A stretch of 42,742 bases of DNA from 39-52-133 sp036523795 (GCA_036523795.1 DATDDN010000182.1:1-42742), one strand, 5' to 3'; shown: positions 15,605-23,572, counted from the stretch's first letter. Notes: generated by a model not told the origin, from the sequence alone. Program-made: numbers and translations.

Positions 15605-16633
15605 CTAGGCAGGCACGGTGGCAGTTGCCGATTGCTGTCTGTCCTTGATCTGCTTGATCAGCGTGGCCTGCACATCGCGACGTTTCAGGTCTTCGGGGTC
15701 AACCTTGCTCAGTACCTCCTGCTTGAGGCGCTGATTCTCAGCATCGAATTGCCTGATTTCGTCGGCAGTGAATTTCTTTGTTTCGCCAACTTTGGTCTGG
15801 AAACGCTTGTAACCCAGTGCATCCAGCACATCGCCGGCCACAAGTTCAAATATGCGGATATCCTCGCCGCTCATTTCCTTCAGGAATTTGTTGCTGTTGT
15901 CCGCCATGACCGGCTTCACGACATTGCCCCACAACTCGCTGGAGCTGGCGGCGCGCTTGGCCTCGTCAGACTCGTGGAAATCAAGCATCGAATCGGTGTA
16001 GGTCACACCAAGGAATTCGCACAGGCCGCGCATTGCCTTCTCGGGCGAACCGGTGAGGGTTTCGTAACTGAGGTTGTAAAAGCGCTGCGGGTCTATGTTC
16101 TTGCGGTTCGTCAGCGCGATGCGCTGGGTGGCGCCCCATTCGTTGGCGATGTGGAACGGGTGCTTTTCGCCCACCACAGCCTTGCGGAAGGATACTGCCA
16201 CATCGCGCCCGTCGCGGTAGAGGTAGATATAGCGCGCTTCATCGCCATAATAGTCCTCAAGTTCCTTCAAGTAGTTGATGTTGGCCAGGCTCTTGCAGCA
16301 CCAGCTGCCCGCTTCGCTCTGGTCGGCCATGGCATCGTATGCCGCGCCGAAAGCGGCCACCACCGAGTGATTGCGGCAACGCGATGCCACATCCTTGCGA
16401 TCAAGCTTCACGCCCTCCCAGGGAACAGGATTGAGCTCGACCAGTTTGCACACATCATCCACCATCTGTTTGAAGTTCTTGTCGGTGGAAAGATCGCCGT
16501 AGCCTTTCTCCAGCGGCATCATGCGCTGCAGGATGTGCGGCGGATGCGGAGCGGCGATGTCAGGCAGCTGATTCAGCATCAAACGCAGCAAATTCGAACC
16601 GGAACGTTGTGTACCTATCATGAATATCGGCAT
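15605..16633 (-). CDS. PAPS-dependent sulfotransferase family protein
   Basis: Transfers sulfate from 3'-phosphoadenosine-5'-phosphosulfate (PAPS) to an unknown acceptor. The start at 16633 gives 342 residues and is supported by AGAGGGG seven bases upstream; the frame is open a little further to 16666. The 5'-phosphosulfate-binding loop is IGTQRSGSNLLRLML at residues 6-20. The 3'-phosphate-binding segment is YLYRDGRDVAVSFRKAVVG near 138-156, and the later YNLSYETLTGSPEKAM is typical of the family. The last 70 residues are charged and helical. Neighbours on the same strand are chrA and a PAP phosphatase of the CysQ type, which would remove the PAP by-product. The acceptor (lipid, glycan or small molecule) cannot be told from sequence. 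Confidence 0.88.
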   Translation of the reverse strand: MPIFMIGTQRSGSNLLRLMLNQLPDIAAPHPPHILQRMMPLEKGYGDLSTDKNFKQMVDDVCKLVELNPVPWEGVKLDRKDVASRCRNHSVVAAFGAAYDAMADQSEAGSWCCKSLANINYLKELEDYYGDEARYIYLYRDGRDVAVSFRKAVVGEKHPFHIANEWGATQRIALTNRKNIDPQRFYNLSYETLTGSPEKAMRGLCEFLGVTYTDSMLDFHESDEAKRAASSSELWGNVVKPVMADNSNKFLKEMSGEDIRIFELVAGDVLDALGYKRFQTKVGETKKFTADEIRQFDAENQRLKQEVLSKVDPEDLKRRDVQATLIKQIKDRQQSATATVPA

Positions 16634-16722
16634 ATTTTCCCCTCTGGTTAGTGACAAAAAAATCAAGCGCTCATTCTTTACCGGACTGCGTCATGGCCGC
16701 AGCCGCATTCAACTTGCGTCCT

Positions 16723-16773
16723 TCATGCCCGTGCCGTAATGGCCCGCCAAAACTGCGTATTCAGTTCAGTCAT
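16723..16773 (-). CDS. Possible 16-residue peptide between chrA and the sulfotransferase gene
   Basis: A tiny frame encoding MTELNTQFWRAITARA, with a good AAGGAG ribosome site seven bases before its ATG. It lies 19 bases after the chrA stop and about 90 bases before the sulfotransferase start on the same strand. It could be a leader peptide, a real micro-protein, or the 5' stump of a decayed gene, since nothing coding continues beyond the stop. Too short to judge by composition. Confidence 0.25.
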   Translation of the reverse strand: MTELNTQFWRAITARA

Positions 16774-16792
16774 CGGAATCTCCTTGTCTTGA

Positions 16793-17965
16793 CTAATACA
16801 GCAACAATCCAGCCAGTCCCGCAGTCGGTATGACCCACACCACATCAAGCTTGAATCTCAGCAGGGCGAGCAAGGCGGCGGCAAAGATAAGCAGCGACAC
16901 CCAATGGTGCTGCGCAGTCATCCCCACGGCGATCACGGCGGAAATGATCATTCCTATGATGGCGGGACGTATGCCGCGCAACGCCGCCTTGATGAGGGGA
17001 GACTGTTTGATGCGGTTCAATGCGTGTGTTCCCGCGATCATCAGAATGCCCGGTGGCAGAAAGATGCCTATGGTCGCCACCAGGGCGCCGAAGAAGCCCG
17101 CCACCTTGTAGCCGATGAACACCGTGCTCAGTACAATGGGGCCGGGCATGATCTGGCTCATGGCGATGGCATCGACGAATTCCTGTCGAGTGAGCCAGCC
17201 ATTGCTGTCAACGACAGTGTGCTGAATGAGCGGGATGAACACATAGCCGCCGCCAAACAGGAACACGCTCATGCCGGCGAAAGTCATGAACAGTTTGAGC
17301 AGCATGGCGCCATTGACGCTCCAGAAGGGCACAGTGAGCGCCAGTGGTGCGACGGCGACGTTAAGCTGACTGCCTTCGCTTCTCGCTTTGCCTTCAGGGC
17401 GCTTGCTGCTGTCGGCACGTTTTTCGCCAAATAACAGCCAGCCGGCCACGCCTGAGCCGGCGATGATGCCAAGCGACACGACGAAGCTGCTGTGCCATAC
17501 CATCAGTGCTGCCGCGATCACGGTAATCACGCCCTCATAAGGCACCTTGATCGTCTTGCGCCCCATATTCCAGGCTGCCACCAGAATGATCGCCGCAACG
17601 GCCGGAATGAAACCCATGAACAGTTTGCCCACCACCGGCAATTGCCCCCAGGTGAGATACGCCACGCTCAAGGCCAGCATCAGCAAAAAGGAGGGAAGGA
17701 TCACACCGATGGTACAGGCCAGCGCGCCGGCGGTGCCGCGCAGGCGATGGCCGACATAGGCAATCGTGTTTACGGCTACCGGCCCGGGCAACACGGTCGC
17801 GAGGGATACGCCGTCCAGCATCTCCTCCTGGGTTAGCCATTTGCGGCGTTCCACGGCGTGGTTCTGCACCACGGCAATCAAAGCCATAAAACCGCCGAAG
17901 GCTGTGCAGCCTATCCGCAAGAAGAGAGTGAACAATGTCCACAGTGAAACCCGCCCAGTATTCAA
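16793..17965 (-). CDS. chrA: Chromate / anion transporter ChrA, two CHR domains
   Basis: Membrane protein of 390 residues of the long CHR family. Some members expel chromate; others are thought to move sulfate-like anions. The two CHR domains repeat: FLRIGCTAFGGFMALIAVVQ with LDGVSLATVLPGPVAVNTIAYVG in the first half, and FGGGYVFIPLIQH with VDAIAMSQIMPGPIVLSTVFIGY in the second. About 10-12 membrane helices are joined by a charged linker (GEKRADSSKRPEGKARSEG). The start is placed at TTG 17965 because GGAGG lies five bases upstream and it directly precedes the first CHR domain. The frame continues to 18070, but that stretch (MTRCKRENPHF) looks non-coding. Its place between two PAPS/PAP genes makes a sulfur-linked anion role worth considering. 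Confidence 0.88.
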   Translation of the reverse strand: MNTGRVSLWTLFTLFLRIGCTAFGGFMALIAVVQNHAVERRKWLTQEEMLDGVSLATVLPGPVAVNTIAYVGHRLRGTAGALACTIGVILPSFLLMLALSVAYLTWGQLPVVGKLFMGFIPAVAAIILVAAWNMGRKTIKVPYEGVITVIAAALMVWHSSFVVSLGIIAGSGVAGWLLFGEKRADSSKRPEGKARSEGSQLNVAVAPLALTVPFWSVNGAMLLKLFMTFAGMSVFLFGGGYVFIPLIQHTVVDSNGWLTRQEFVDAIAMSQIMPGPIVLSTVFIGYKVAGFFGALVATIGIFLPPGILMIAGTHALNRIKQSPLIKAALRGIRPAIIGMIISAVIAVGMTAQHHWVSLLIFAAALLALLRFKLDVVWVIPTAGLAGLLLY

Positions 17966-18097
17966 TATCGCCTCCAAATTTGAATTAGCACAGTCAACGC
18001 ATGGCACGCATGGCTTTATCTGCGCGCCCCTTGCCACGAAGTGCGGGTTTTCCCGCTTGCATCGCGTCAACAGGGCGGCGAGATCCAGCCTGCGTGA

Positions 18098-18937
18098 TCA
18101 GTCCCGCAACATCTTTAACAACGCGGTATTGCCTTTCGCCAGGACCAGGAACTCGGGGTTGTGCAGATCCTGCTTGTTGTAGCGCAGCGGATGTTCCGCA
18201 AGGTCGCAGACCATGCCGCCAGCCTCGTTGACCACGGCATGTGCTGCAGCCGTGTCCCATTCCATGGTGGGTCCAAGGCGTGGGTAGAAATGTGCTGCCG
18301 CCTCGGCGACCAGGCACAGTTTGAGGGAGCTGCCCATGCTGATGCATTCGTGATTCCCCAGTTTCTGCAGCAGGGCCTCCGTGCGCGCATCGCTGTGCGA
18401 GCGGCTGGCGACCACCTTGATGGGGGAGCCGGCAGTGTGCGCAATCGCCCTGATGGCTTGCGCGGCATCCTCGCCACGTTGCACAAAGGCGCCGCTGCCA
18501 CGCGCGGCGCAGTAGCAGACATCAAGTACCGGTGCGTAGACCACGCCCAGCACAGGTACACCGTCCTCGATCAGCGCAATATTGACGGTGAATTCGCCAT
18601 TGCGCTTGATGAACTCCTTGGTTCCGTCCAGAGGGTCGACCAGCCAGAAGCGCGTCCACTTGCTGCGTTCGGCATAGGAGATGCTGGCGTCTTCTTCGGA
18701 GAGGATGGGGTAATGGGGCTCCAGCTTGTTCAAGCCGTCCACGATTGCATTGTGCGAGGCCAGATCGGCCAGGGTCAGGGGAGAATTGTCGGCCTTGCTG
18801 CTTTCACCGAAATTTTCGCTGCGATATATTTCCATGATCGCAGCGCCTGCGGTGCGTGCGAGTCCCTCGGCCTTTTTCAGCAGCTGAGCCAGATCCGTAG
18901 CGGATAGCGACAATTTCGGGGGCGTTTCTATCATCAT
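18098..18937 (-). CDS. cysQ: 3'(2'),5'-bisphosphate nucleotidase CysQ
   Basis: Inositol-monophosphatase superfamily enzyme of 279 residues that hydrolyses PAP to AMP, clearing the by-product of PAPS-using reactions. The metal-binding residues are visible: Glu81-Glu82 in PILSEEDAS, Asp101 and Asp104 in WLVDPLDGTKEFI, and Asp228 in TMEWDTAAAHAVV. The NGEFTVNIALIEDGVPVLGVVYAP segment is typical of CysQ. The start at 18937 follows GAGGAG by seven bases. It is upstream of chrA and the sulfotransferase on the same strand with a 132-base gap, so the three may share a transcript. Confidence 0.92.
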   Translation of the reverse strand: MMIETPPKLSLSATDLAQLLKKAEGLARTAGAAIMEIYRSENFGESSKADNSPLTLADLASHNAIVDGLNKLEPHYPILSEEDASISYAERSKWTRFWLVDPLDGTKEFIKRNGEFTVNIALIEDGVPVLGVVYAPVLDVCYCAARGSGAFVQRGEDAAQAIRAIAHTAGSPIKVVASRSHSDARTEALLQKLGNHECISMGSSLKLCLVAEAAAHFYPRLGPTMEWDTAAAHAVVNEAGGMVCDLAEHPLRYNKQDLHNPEFLVLAKGNTALLKMLRD

Positions 18938-18962
18938 CTTTACTCTCCTCAGGGGTAACAAG

Positions 18963-18984
18963 GTTCACGGACCTGCCCGTGAAC
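18963..18984. repeat. 8-bp inverted repeat in the cysQ 5' region
   Basis: GTTCACGG, six-base loop ACCTGC, then CCGTGAAC. It lies 26 bases upstream of the cysQ start codon, so it is either a leader hairpin or an operator. No T-run follows in the cysQ direction. Confidence 0.5.
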
Positions 18985-19206
18985 GTGTTTCTCCGGCTAA
19001 TTGGCGGATCGTTTTGTTCCGGATACCTCAGACGCTTTTTGTGCTCAGACTGTTTCGCAATCTCCCTGGATGGCTGCAGGAATAAGGGCAGTGTACGGCT
19101 GCTTCCTGCATTTGTTTGTTCGTGTGAGGCCTGGCGCGACCGGCTTTCGCCGCCGTACGTAATGTCGCGGTGGTCGAATTAAGCTGTCTGGCTGCGCGGC
19201 AGTCAA

Positions 19207-19224
19207 CCTATCAGTTTTGATAGG
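19207..19224. repeat. 7-bp inverted repeat CCTATCA-gttt-TGATAGG
   Basis: Perfect arms with a four-base centre, in the non-coding gap about 380 bases before the peroxiredoxin gene. It has the size of a transcription-factor operator, but it does not match the OxyR pattern I know, and no gene start is close. Confidence 0.4.
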
Positions 19225-19607
19225 GAGCATTTCTCCATCGATAGCCGGTGCCGCATGCGGGTGCATGACGTCTCCCCGGAGGCCCGTTCATTAAAGCGCC
19301 GCTCTGGTCCTCGAGTCATGCGGAGTAGGGAGTGACTCGTGAGTCTTACAAATGCGCAGGCGATTTTTCCGGAGCCAACGCGTGCACGCCAGCAACACCG
19401 CCTGCGTGGCAGGTGCCGGCGTTCTCCTGCTTTGGCCAGCAGGGTCGGGCAATACCTGCTTTGAACTTGTGCCCTCGTTCACCAGCCAGCCCATGACCTG
19501 AATGTGCCAGGCGCATGCGGAAAGGATTGACACCAGCGCTGCCCCTCGCTAAATTGCAATCCTTAGTGTTTTAGTCAACCTCAGTCGTCAATTCCAGGAG
19601 AAACATC

Positions 19608-20210
19608 ATGGCAGTACTCGTCGGCAAGTCCGCGCCCGATTTCAACGCTGTTGCCGTTATGGGCAACAACGACATCAATGAGAACTTCAACCTGAAGAAG
19701 CACGTGGCAGGCAAATATGCCGTGGTATTCTTCTATCCGCTGGACTTCACTTTCGTTTGCCCGTCCGAGCTGATCGCGTTTGATCACCGTCTGGATGATT
19801 TCAAGAAGCGCAACGTGGAGGTGATCGGCGTTTCCATCGACTCGCAATTCACCCACCTCGCCTGGAAGAACACCCCGGTCAACAACGGCGGCATCGGCAA
19901 GGTAGGCTACCCGCTGGTGGCCGACATCAAGCATGAAATCTGCAAGGCCTATGACGTCGAAGCTGAGGGTGGCGTGGCCTATCGCGGCTCGTTCCTGATC
20001 GACCGTGCCGGTGTCGTGCGCCACCAGGTGGTGAATGACCTGCCACTGGGGCGCAACATCGATGAAATGCTGCGCATGATCGACGCGCTGCAGTTCACCG
20101 AAGAGCACGGTGAAGTGTGCCCGGCCGGCTGGAGCAAGGGCAAGGCCGGCATGAATGCCTCGCCGGACGGCGTCGCCAAATACCTGGCTTCGCATGCCAA
20201 GGAACTGTAA
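19608..20210 (+). CDS. Typical 2-Cys peroxiredoxin (AhpC/Prx1 type)
   Basis: Cytosolic thiol peroxidase of 200 residues reducing hydrogen peroxide and organic hydroperoxides. Peroxidatic Cys51 is in FYPLDFTFVCPSE, resolving Cys171 in HGEVCPAGW, and the conserved Arg126 in AYRGSFLID. The C-terminal extension KGKAGMNASPDGVAKYLASHAKEL is that of the Prx1/AhpC subgroup. No AhpF or dedicated reductase is nearby, so the electron donor is probably thioredoxin or encoded elsewhere. AGGAG sits eight bases before the ATG, and a clean terminator follows, so it is probably a single-gene transcript. Confidence 0.95.
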   Translation: MAVLVGKSAPDFNAVAVMGNNDINENFNLKKHVAGKYAVVFFYPLDFTFVCPSELIAFDHRLDDFKKRNVEVIGVSIDSQFTHLAWKNTPVNNGGIGKVGYPLVADIKHEICKAYDVEAEGGVAYRGSFLIDRAGVVRHQVVNDLPLGRNIDEMLRMIDALQFTEEHGEVCPAGWSKGKAGMNASPDGVAKYLASHAKEL

Positions 20211-20231
20211 TCCAGCTTCCGTGCATCGGGA

Positions 20232-20255
20232 AAAGGCTCCTGCGGGAGCCTTTTT
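20232..20255 (+). terminator. Rho-independent terminator of the peroxiredoxin gene
   Basis: AAAGGCTCC, loop TGCG, GGAGCCTTT, with a T-run at 20251-20255, starting 22 bases after the stop codon. Classical intrinsic terminator. Confidence 0.9.
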
Positions 20256-20407
20256 CATGGGCGCTTCCTCTTGAATATGGCGCGGCGGCTTGCTAATGTA
20301 GCGAACCCGGTGCAGGCAAAATGCGTGCCGGGACTGGATTTCGGGCTGAATGCCGGCTGGCAGTGCCCGAAATTCCTTGGGTGTGCGTGCACGGGAGGGG
20401 GGAAAAC

Positions 20408-21148
20408 ATGCTGACAATACTGGTGATCAATTCCAAGGGAGGTTCCGGCAAGACTACCTTGACGACCAATCTGGCCAGTTACTACGCCAGTCGCAAGTAC
20501 AAGACGGCCATCATGGATTTCGACCCGCAAGGTTCGAGCCTGCAATGGCTGAATGTGCGCCCGCTGCACCTGCATCGCATCCACGCTGCCAATGCCGCGC
20601 CATCCAAGGGCGGCGGGCCGCTGCAGAGCATGCAGAACTGGATTCCCAAGGATAACGAGGTGCTGGTGGTGGACGCGCCGGCCGGTACCAGCGGATTGCT
20701 GCTGAAGGATCTGGTGCGCCGCGCCAATTACATCGTGATTCCGGTGGCCCCCTCACCCATAGACATTCGCGCCACTGCCGATTTCATCAAGGAACTGCTG
20801 CTCGGGGGCGGGGCGCGCACCAGCAAGGCCAAGATTGCGGTGGTCGCCAACCGCGTGCGCAGCCGTTCCTCCACGGTGTACGTGTCGCTCGAGCGCTTCC
20901 TCAATTCGCTCAAGCTGCCCTTTCTCACCACCATCAGCGACTCGGAAAATTACCTGCGTGCCGCCGCCTGCGGCGAGGGCGTGTTCGAGATGGATGAGAT
21001 GGTCTCCGCCAATGAGCGCCAGGAACTGATGCCGATCATCAAATGGATGGAAGGGCATTTCCCCAACCGTTTTGGCGTGCGCAGCGAAGACAAGGTGGTC
21101 AGCCTGGAAAGCTCCAAGAAATACGCCGCCTTCCGCAGTAGCCAGTAA
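20408..21148 (+). CDS. Orphan ParA/MinD-family ATPase
   Basis: Protein of 246 residues. The start at 20408 is fixed by a GGAGGGGGG ribosome site; the frame continues upstream to 20321 without coding character. The deviant Walker A motif NSKGGSGKTTLT covers residues 8-19, with signature Lys10 and catalytic Lys15; IMDFDPQGS (35-43) and VVDAPAG (87-93) follow. There is no N-terminal helix-turn-helix and no C-terminal amphipathic membrane helix, so it is neither a plasmid ParA with DNA-binding domain nor MinD. No ParB-like gene or centromere-like repeat lies beside it. Related orphan ParAs position protein clusters on the nucleoid; the cargo here is unknown. The neighbours (peroxiredoxin, symporter) do not suggest one. 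Confidence 0.85.
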   Translation: MLTILVINSKGGSGKTTLTTNLASYYASRKYKTAIMDFDPQGSSLQWLNVRPLHLHRIHAANAAPSKGGGPLQSMQNWIPKDNEVLVVDAPAGTSGLLLKDLVRRANYIVIPVAPSPIDIRATADFIKELLLGGGARTSKAKIAVVANRVRSRSSTVYVSLERFLNSLKLPFLTTISDSENYLRAAACGEGVFEMDEMVSANERQELMPIIKWMEGHFPNRFGVRSEDKVVSLESSKKYAAFRSSQ

Positions 21149-21241
21149 GCCTGTCAGCCTTTCCGTCATGCCCGGGTGAAGCGCCTGTACCGCGCGGGTG
21201 AGTCACGGATTTTTCCTGTCGCGGCCTGAAATATTCCGGCT

Positions 21242-21276
21242 AGAATAGCCACCTTGTTGGGTTTGCGGGCTATTCT
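21242..21276 (+). promoter_or_regulatory. 9-bp inverted repeat abutting the symporter start codon
   Basis: AGAATAGCC at 21242-21250 is the exact reverse complement of GGCTATTCT at 21268-21276, and the ATG is at 21278. In RNA this would form a hairpin covering the ribosome landing zone; in DNA it could be an operator. TAGAAT at 21241-21246 also resembles a -10 box, in which case only part of the hairpin would be transcribed. Confidence 0.5.
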
Positions 21277-21277
21277 C

Positions 21278-22810
21278 ATGTTGATCTGGTTTGTCGTCCT
21301 CTATCTGCTGTTATCCATCGGTATCGGTGTCTACGCCTCCAGCAAGGTGCATAGCGCCAAGGATTTCGCGGTTGCCGGCCGTCACCTGCCGCTGCATATC
21401 GTCACCGCCACCGTGTTTGCCACCTGGTTCGGCGCGGAGACGGTGCTGGGTATTTCCGCCACCTTCGTCAAGGAAGGCCTGCACGGCGTGGTGGCGGATC
21501 CCTTCGGCGCCAGCCTGTGCCTGATCCTGGCCGGCCTGTTTTTCGCCAACAAACTCTATCGCATGAACCTGCTCACCATCGGCGACTATTACCGTCTGCG
21601 CTATGGCCGCACGGTGGAGCTGATCGCGGCGGTGTGCATCGTGCTGTCCTATCTCGGCTGGGTATCGGCGCAGATCAAGGCGCTCGGGCTGGTATTCAAC
21701 GTGGTGTCGCACGATGCCATCAGCCAGGAGCTCGGCATGTTCATCGGCGCGGCCATCGTGCTGACCTACACCATGTTTGGCGGCATGTGGTCGGTTGCTT
21801 TGCTCGACTTCGTGCAGATGACAGTGATCATGGTCGGCATGCTGTTCATCGCCTTCTTCATCAGTGCCAAGACCGGCGGCGTCGGCACGGTGGTGGAACA
21901 TGCGCAGGCGGCCGGCAAGCTGGACTTCTTTCCGCATGGAGGCTACAAGGAATGGTTACCCTTCTTTGCTGCCTGGGTGACCATGATGCTGGGTTCCATC
22001 CCGCAGCAGGACGTGTTCCAGCGCATCACCTCGGCCAAGAACGAGCAAACCGCGGTGCGCGGTTCGGTGCTGGGCGGCTCGCTGTATTTCGTGTTCGCTT
22101 TCGTGCCGATGTTCCTTGCCTATTCCGCCACGCTGATCGACCCGGCCGCATTCGGTGACCTCCTGCAGAAGGATTCGCAGCTGGTGCTGCCCACCCTGAT
22201 CATGAACTACACACCCGTGTTCGCCCAGGTGATCTTCTTCGGCGCGCTGCTGTCCGCCATCATGAGCTGTTCTTCGGCCACGCTGCTGGCGCCGTCGGTC
22301 GCCTTCACCGAGAACATCCTCAAGCATTTCATGTTCAAGAACATGAACGACCACCAGTTCCTGCGTGCCATGCGCATCACCGTGCTGTGCTTCGGTGCGC
22401 TGGTGGTGATTTTTGCCATCTCGTCCAGTGCCAGCATCTTCGAGATGGTGGAGAACGCCTACAAGGTGACGCTGGTGGCCGCATTCGTTCCGCTCGCTTT
22501 CGGCCTTTACTGGAAACGTGCCAGCAACCAGGGCGCCCTGCTGGCGATGACTTTTGGCCTGGGTTCCTGGCTGCTGCTGGAGGTGCTCAGCGCGCGGGTG
22601 CCGAGCGTGCAGGAGTTCTGTGACGTGTGGCCGCCGCAGCTGGTTGGCCTGTTGCTGAGCATGGCTGGCATGGTGGCGGGCTCCCTGTTGCCGCAGCGCA
22701 TCGGACGCACACTGCCGGAGGAGCCGGAGCATGCCTACCTGCACCATCATGCCGCCAGCCATACCGGCCATGTGGCCGAGCACGCGCACGTGCCGCGTGA
22801 ATCGCGCTGA
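21278..22810 (+). CDS. Sodium:solute symporter family protein with His-rich C-terminal tail
   Basis: Member of the SSS (PutP/SLC5) family with about 13 membrane helices, 510 residues from ATG 21278 (MLIWFVVLYLLLSIG). Family features include YASSKVHSAKDFAVAGRHLP at the start, FATWFGAETVLGIS, LTIGDYYRLRYGR, and a later SAIMSCSSATLLAPSVAFTENI. The substrate cannot be told; the family takes up amino acids, organic acids, vitamins and other small solutes with Na+. The last 30 residues are cytoplasmic and unusually rich in His (HAYLHHHAASHTGHVAEHAHV), which may bind metal. The Shine-Dalgarno site is weak, and a perfect hairpin lies just before the start. The next gene, phoB, begins 75 bases later. 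Confidence 0.88.
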   Translation: MLIWFVVLYLLLSIGIGVYASSKVHSAKDFAVAGRHLPLHIVTATVFATWFGAETVLGISATFVKEGLHGVVADPFGASLCLILAGLFFANKLYRMNLLTIGDYYRLRYGRTVELIAAVCIVLSYLGWVSAQIKALGLVFNVVSHDAISQELGMFIGAAIVLTYTMFGGMWSVALLDFVQMTVIMVGMLFIAFFISAKTGGVGTVVEHAQAAGKLDFFPHGGYKEWLPFFAAWVTMMLGSIPQQDVFQRITSAKNEQTAVRGSVLGGSLYFVFAFVPMFLAYSATLIDPAAFGDLLQKDSQLVLPTLIMNYTPVFAQVIFFGALLSAIMSCSSATLLAPSVAFTENILKHFMFKNMNDHQFLRAMRITVLCFGALVVIFAISSSASIFEMVENAYKVTLVAAFVPLAFGLYWKRASNQGALLAMTFGLGSWLLLEVLSARVPSVQEFCDVWPPQLVGLLLSMAGMVAGSLLPQRIGRTLPEEPEHAYLHHHAASHTGHVAEHAHVPRESR

Positions 22811-22824
22811 CGATACGGGCATCC

Positions 22825-22853
22825 TTGTCATATTGCTGTCACAATTCTTTCAT
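22825..22853 (+). promoter_or_regulatory. Pho box: three 11-bp-spaced PhoB-binding repeats
   Basis: TTGTCAT (22825-22831), CTGTCAC (22836-22842) and CTTTCAT (22847-22853) are direct repeats with an exact 11-base period. The first two match the E. coli Pho box pattern (CTGTCAT-4-CTGTCAY). They lie 33 bases upstream of phoB, so phoB-phoR is expected to be induced by its own product under phosphate limitation. Confidence 0.85.
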
Positions 22854-22885
22854 ACCATGGCAAGATCTGAGTAATGGAGAGCAAG

Positions 22886-23572
22886 ATGACAGCCAATATC
22901 CTTCTGGTGGAAGACGAGCCGGCGATCCAGGAACTGCTGGCGTTCAACGTCACGCAATGCGGCTTCCGCGCCATTGCGGCCAGGGACGTGGCCAGCGCCA
23001 CCGCCGAGATCAACCGCGCCCTGCCTGACCTGATCCTGCTCGACTGGATGCTGCCGGACACGCCGGGGGTGGAGCTGGCGCGGCGCCTGCGCGCAGACCA
23101 GCGCACGCGCAACATCCCCATCATCATGCTCACCGCGCGCACCGACGAGCGCGACAAGGTGATGGGGCTGGAATCCGGCGCCGACGACTACATCACCAAG
23201 CCTTTTTCCCCGCGCGAACTGATGGCGCGCATCCGCGCCGTGCTGCGGCGGCGCGCACCACAGATGAGCGAGGAAACCGTGAGTGCAGCGGGACTGGAGC
23301 TGTCGCCCACTACCCATCGCGTCAGTTCCAACGGCCAGCCGCTCGACCTGGGGCCGACCGAATTCCGCCTGCTGCACTTCTTCATGACCCATCCCGAGCG
23401 CGTCTATAGCCGCGCACAGCTGCTCGACCAGGTGTGGGGCGACCACGTGTTTGTGGAAGAGCGCACGGTGGATGTGCACATCCGCCGCCTGCGCCAGGCG
23501 ATGGAGCCCTCGGGGCTGGATGGCGTGGTGCAGACCGTGCGCGGCAGCGGCTATCGATTCTCCGCCAATTGA
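22886..23572 (+). CDS. phoB: Phosphate regulon response regulator PhoB
   Basis: OmpR/PhoB-family regulator of 228 residues. The receiver domain has Glu9-Asp10-Glu11 in LLVEDEPAIQEL, phosphoacceptor Asp53 in LILLDWMLPDTPG, Thr83 and Lys105 in YITKPFSPREL. The C-terminal winged helix has the PhoB-type LGPTEFRLLHFFMTHPERVYSR and the recognition-helix region VEERTVDVHIRRLR. The start at 22886 (MTANILLVEDE) aligns with known PhoB starts and has GGAG upstream; the ATG at 22874 would put that ribosome site inside the gene. A Pho box precedes it, and phoR follows 84 bases later. Confidence 0.95.
   Translation: MTANILLVEDEPAIQELLAFNVTQCGFRAIAARDVASATAEINRALPDLILLDWMLPDTPGVELARRLRADQRTRNIPIIMLTARTDERDKVMGLESGADDYITKPFSPRELMARIRAVLRRRAPQMSEETVSAAGLELSPTTHRVSSNGQPLDLGPTEFRLLHFFMTHPERVYSRAQLLDQVWGDHVFVEERTVDVHIRRLRQAMEPSGLDGVVQTVRGSGYRFSAN

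Larger units (their letters stand above)
18938..19607. other. Divergent intergenic region cysQ / peroxiredoxin
   Basis: A 670-base gap. It contains an eight-pair hairpin beside cysQ (18963-18984) and a seven-pair inverted repeat (19207-19224). Open frames here have no family features and no good ribosome sites, so I do not call genes. Promoters for cysQ (minus) and the peroxiredoxin (plus) must lie here, but I cannot place them confidently. AGGAG at 19596-19600 is the peroxiredoxin ribosome site. Confidence 0.5.

Noticed and set aside
17966..18070. N-terminal extension of ChrA
   Set aside because: Cys-rich segment without homology pattern; GGAGG sits five bases before TTG 17965.
19207..19224. 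OxyR site for the peroxiredoxin gene
   Set aside because: The inverted repeat does not follow the ATAG-7-CTAT spacing and lies about 380 bases from the start codon.
19045..19533. Small open frames in the cysQ-peroxiredoxin gap
   Set aside because: No ribosome sites, no domain features and no bias like the neighbouring genes.
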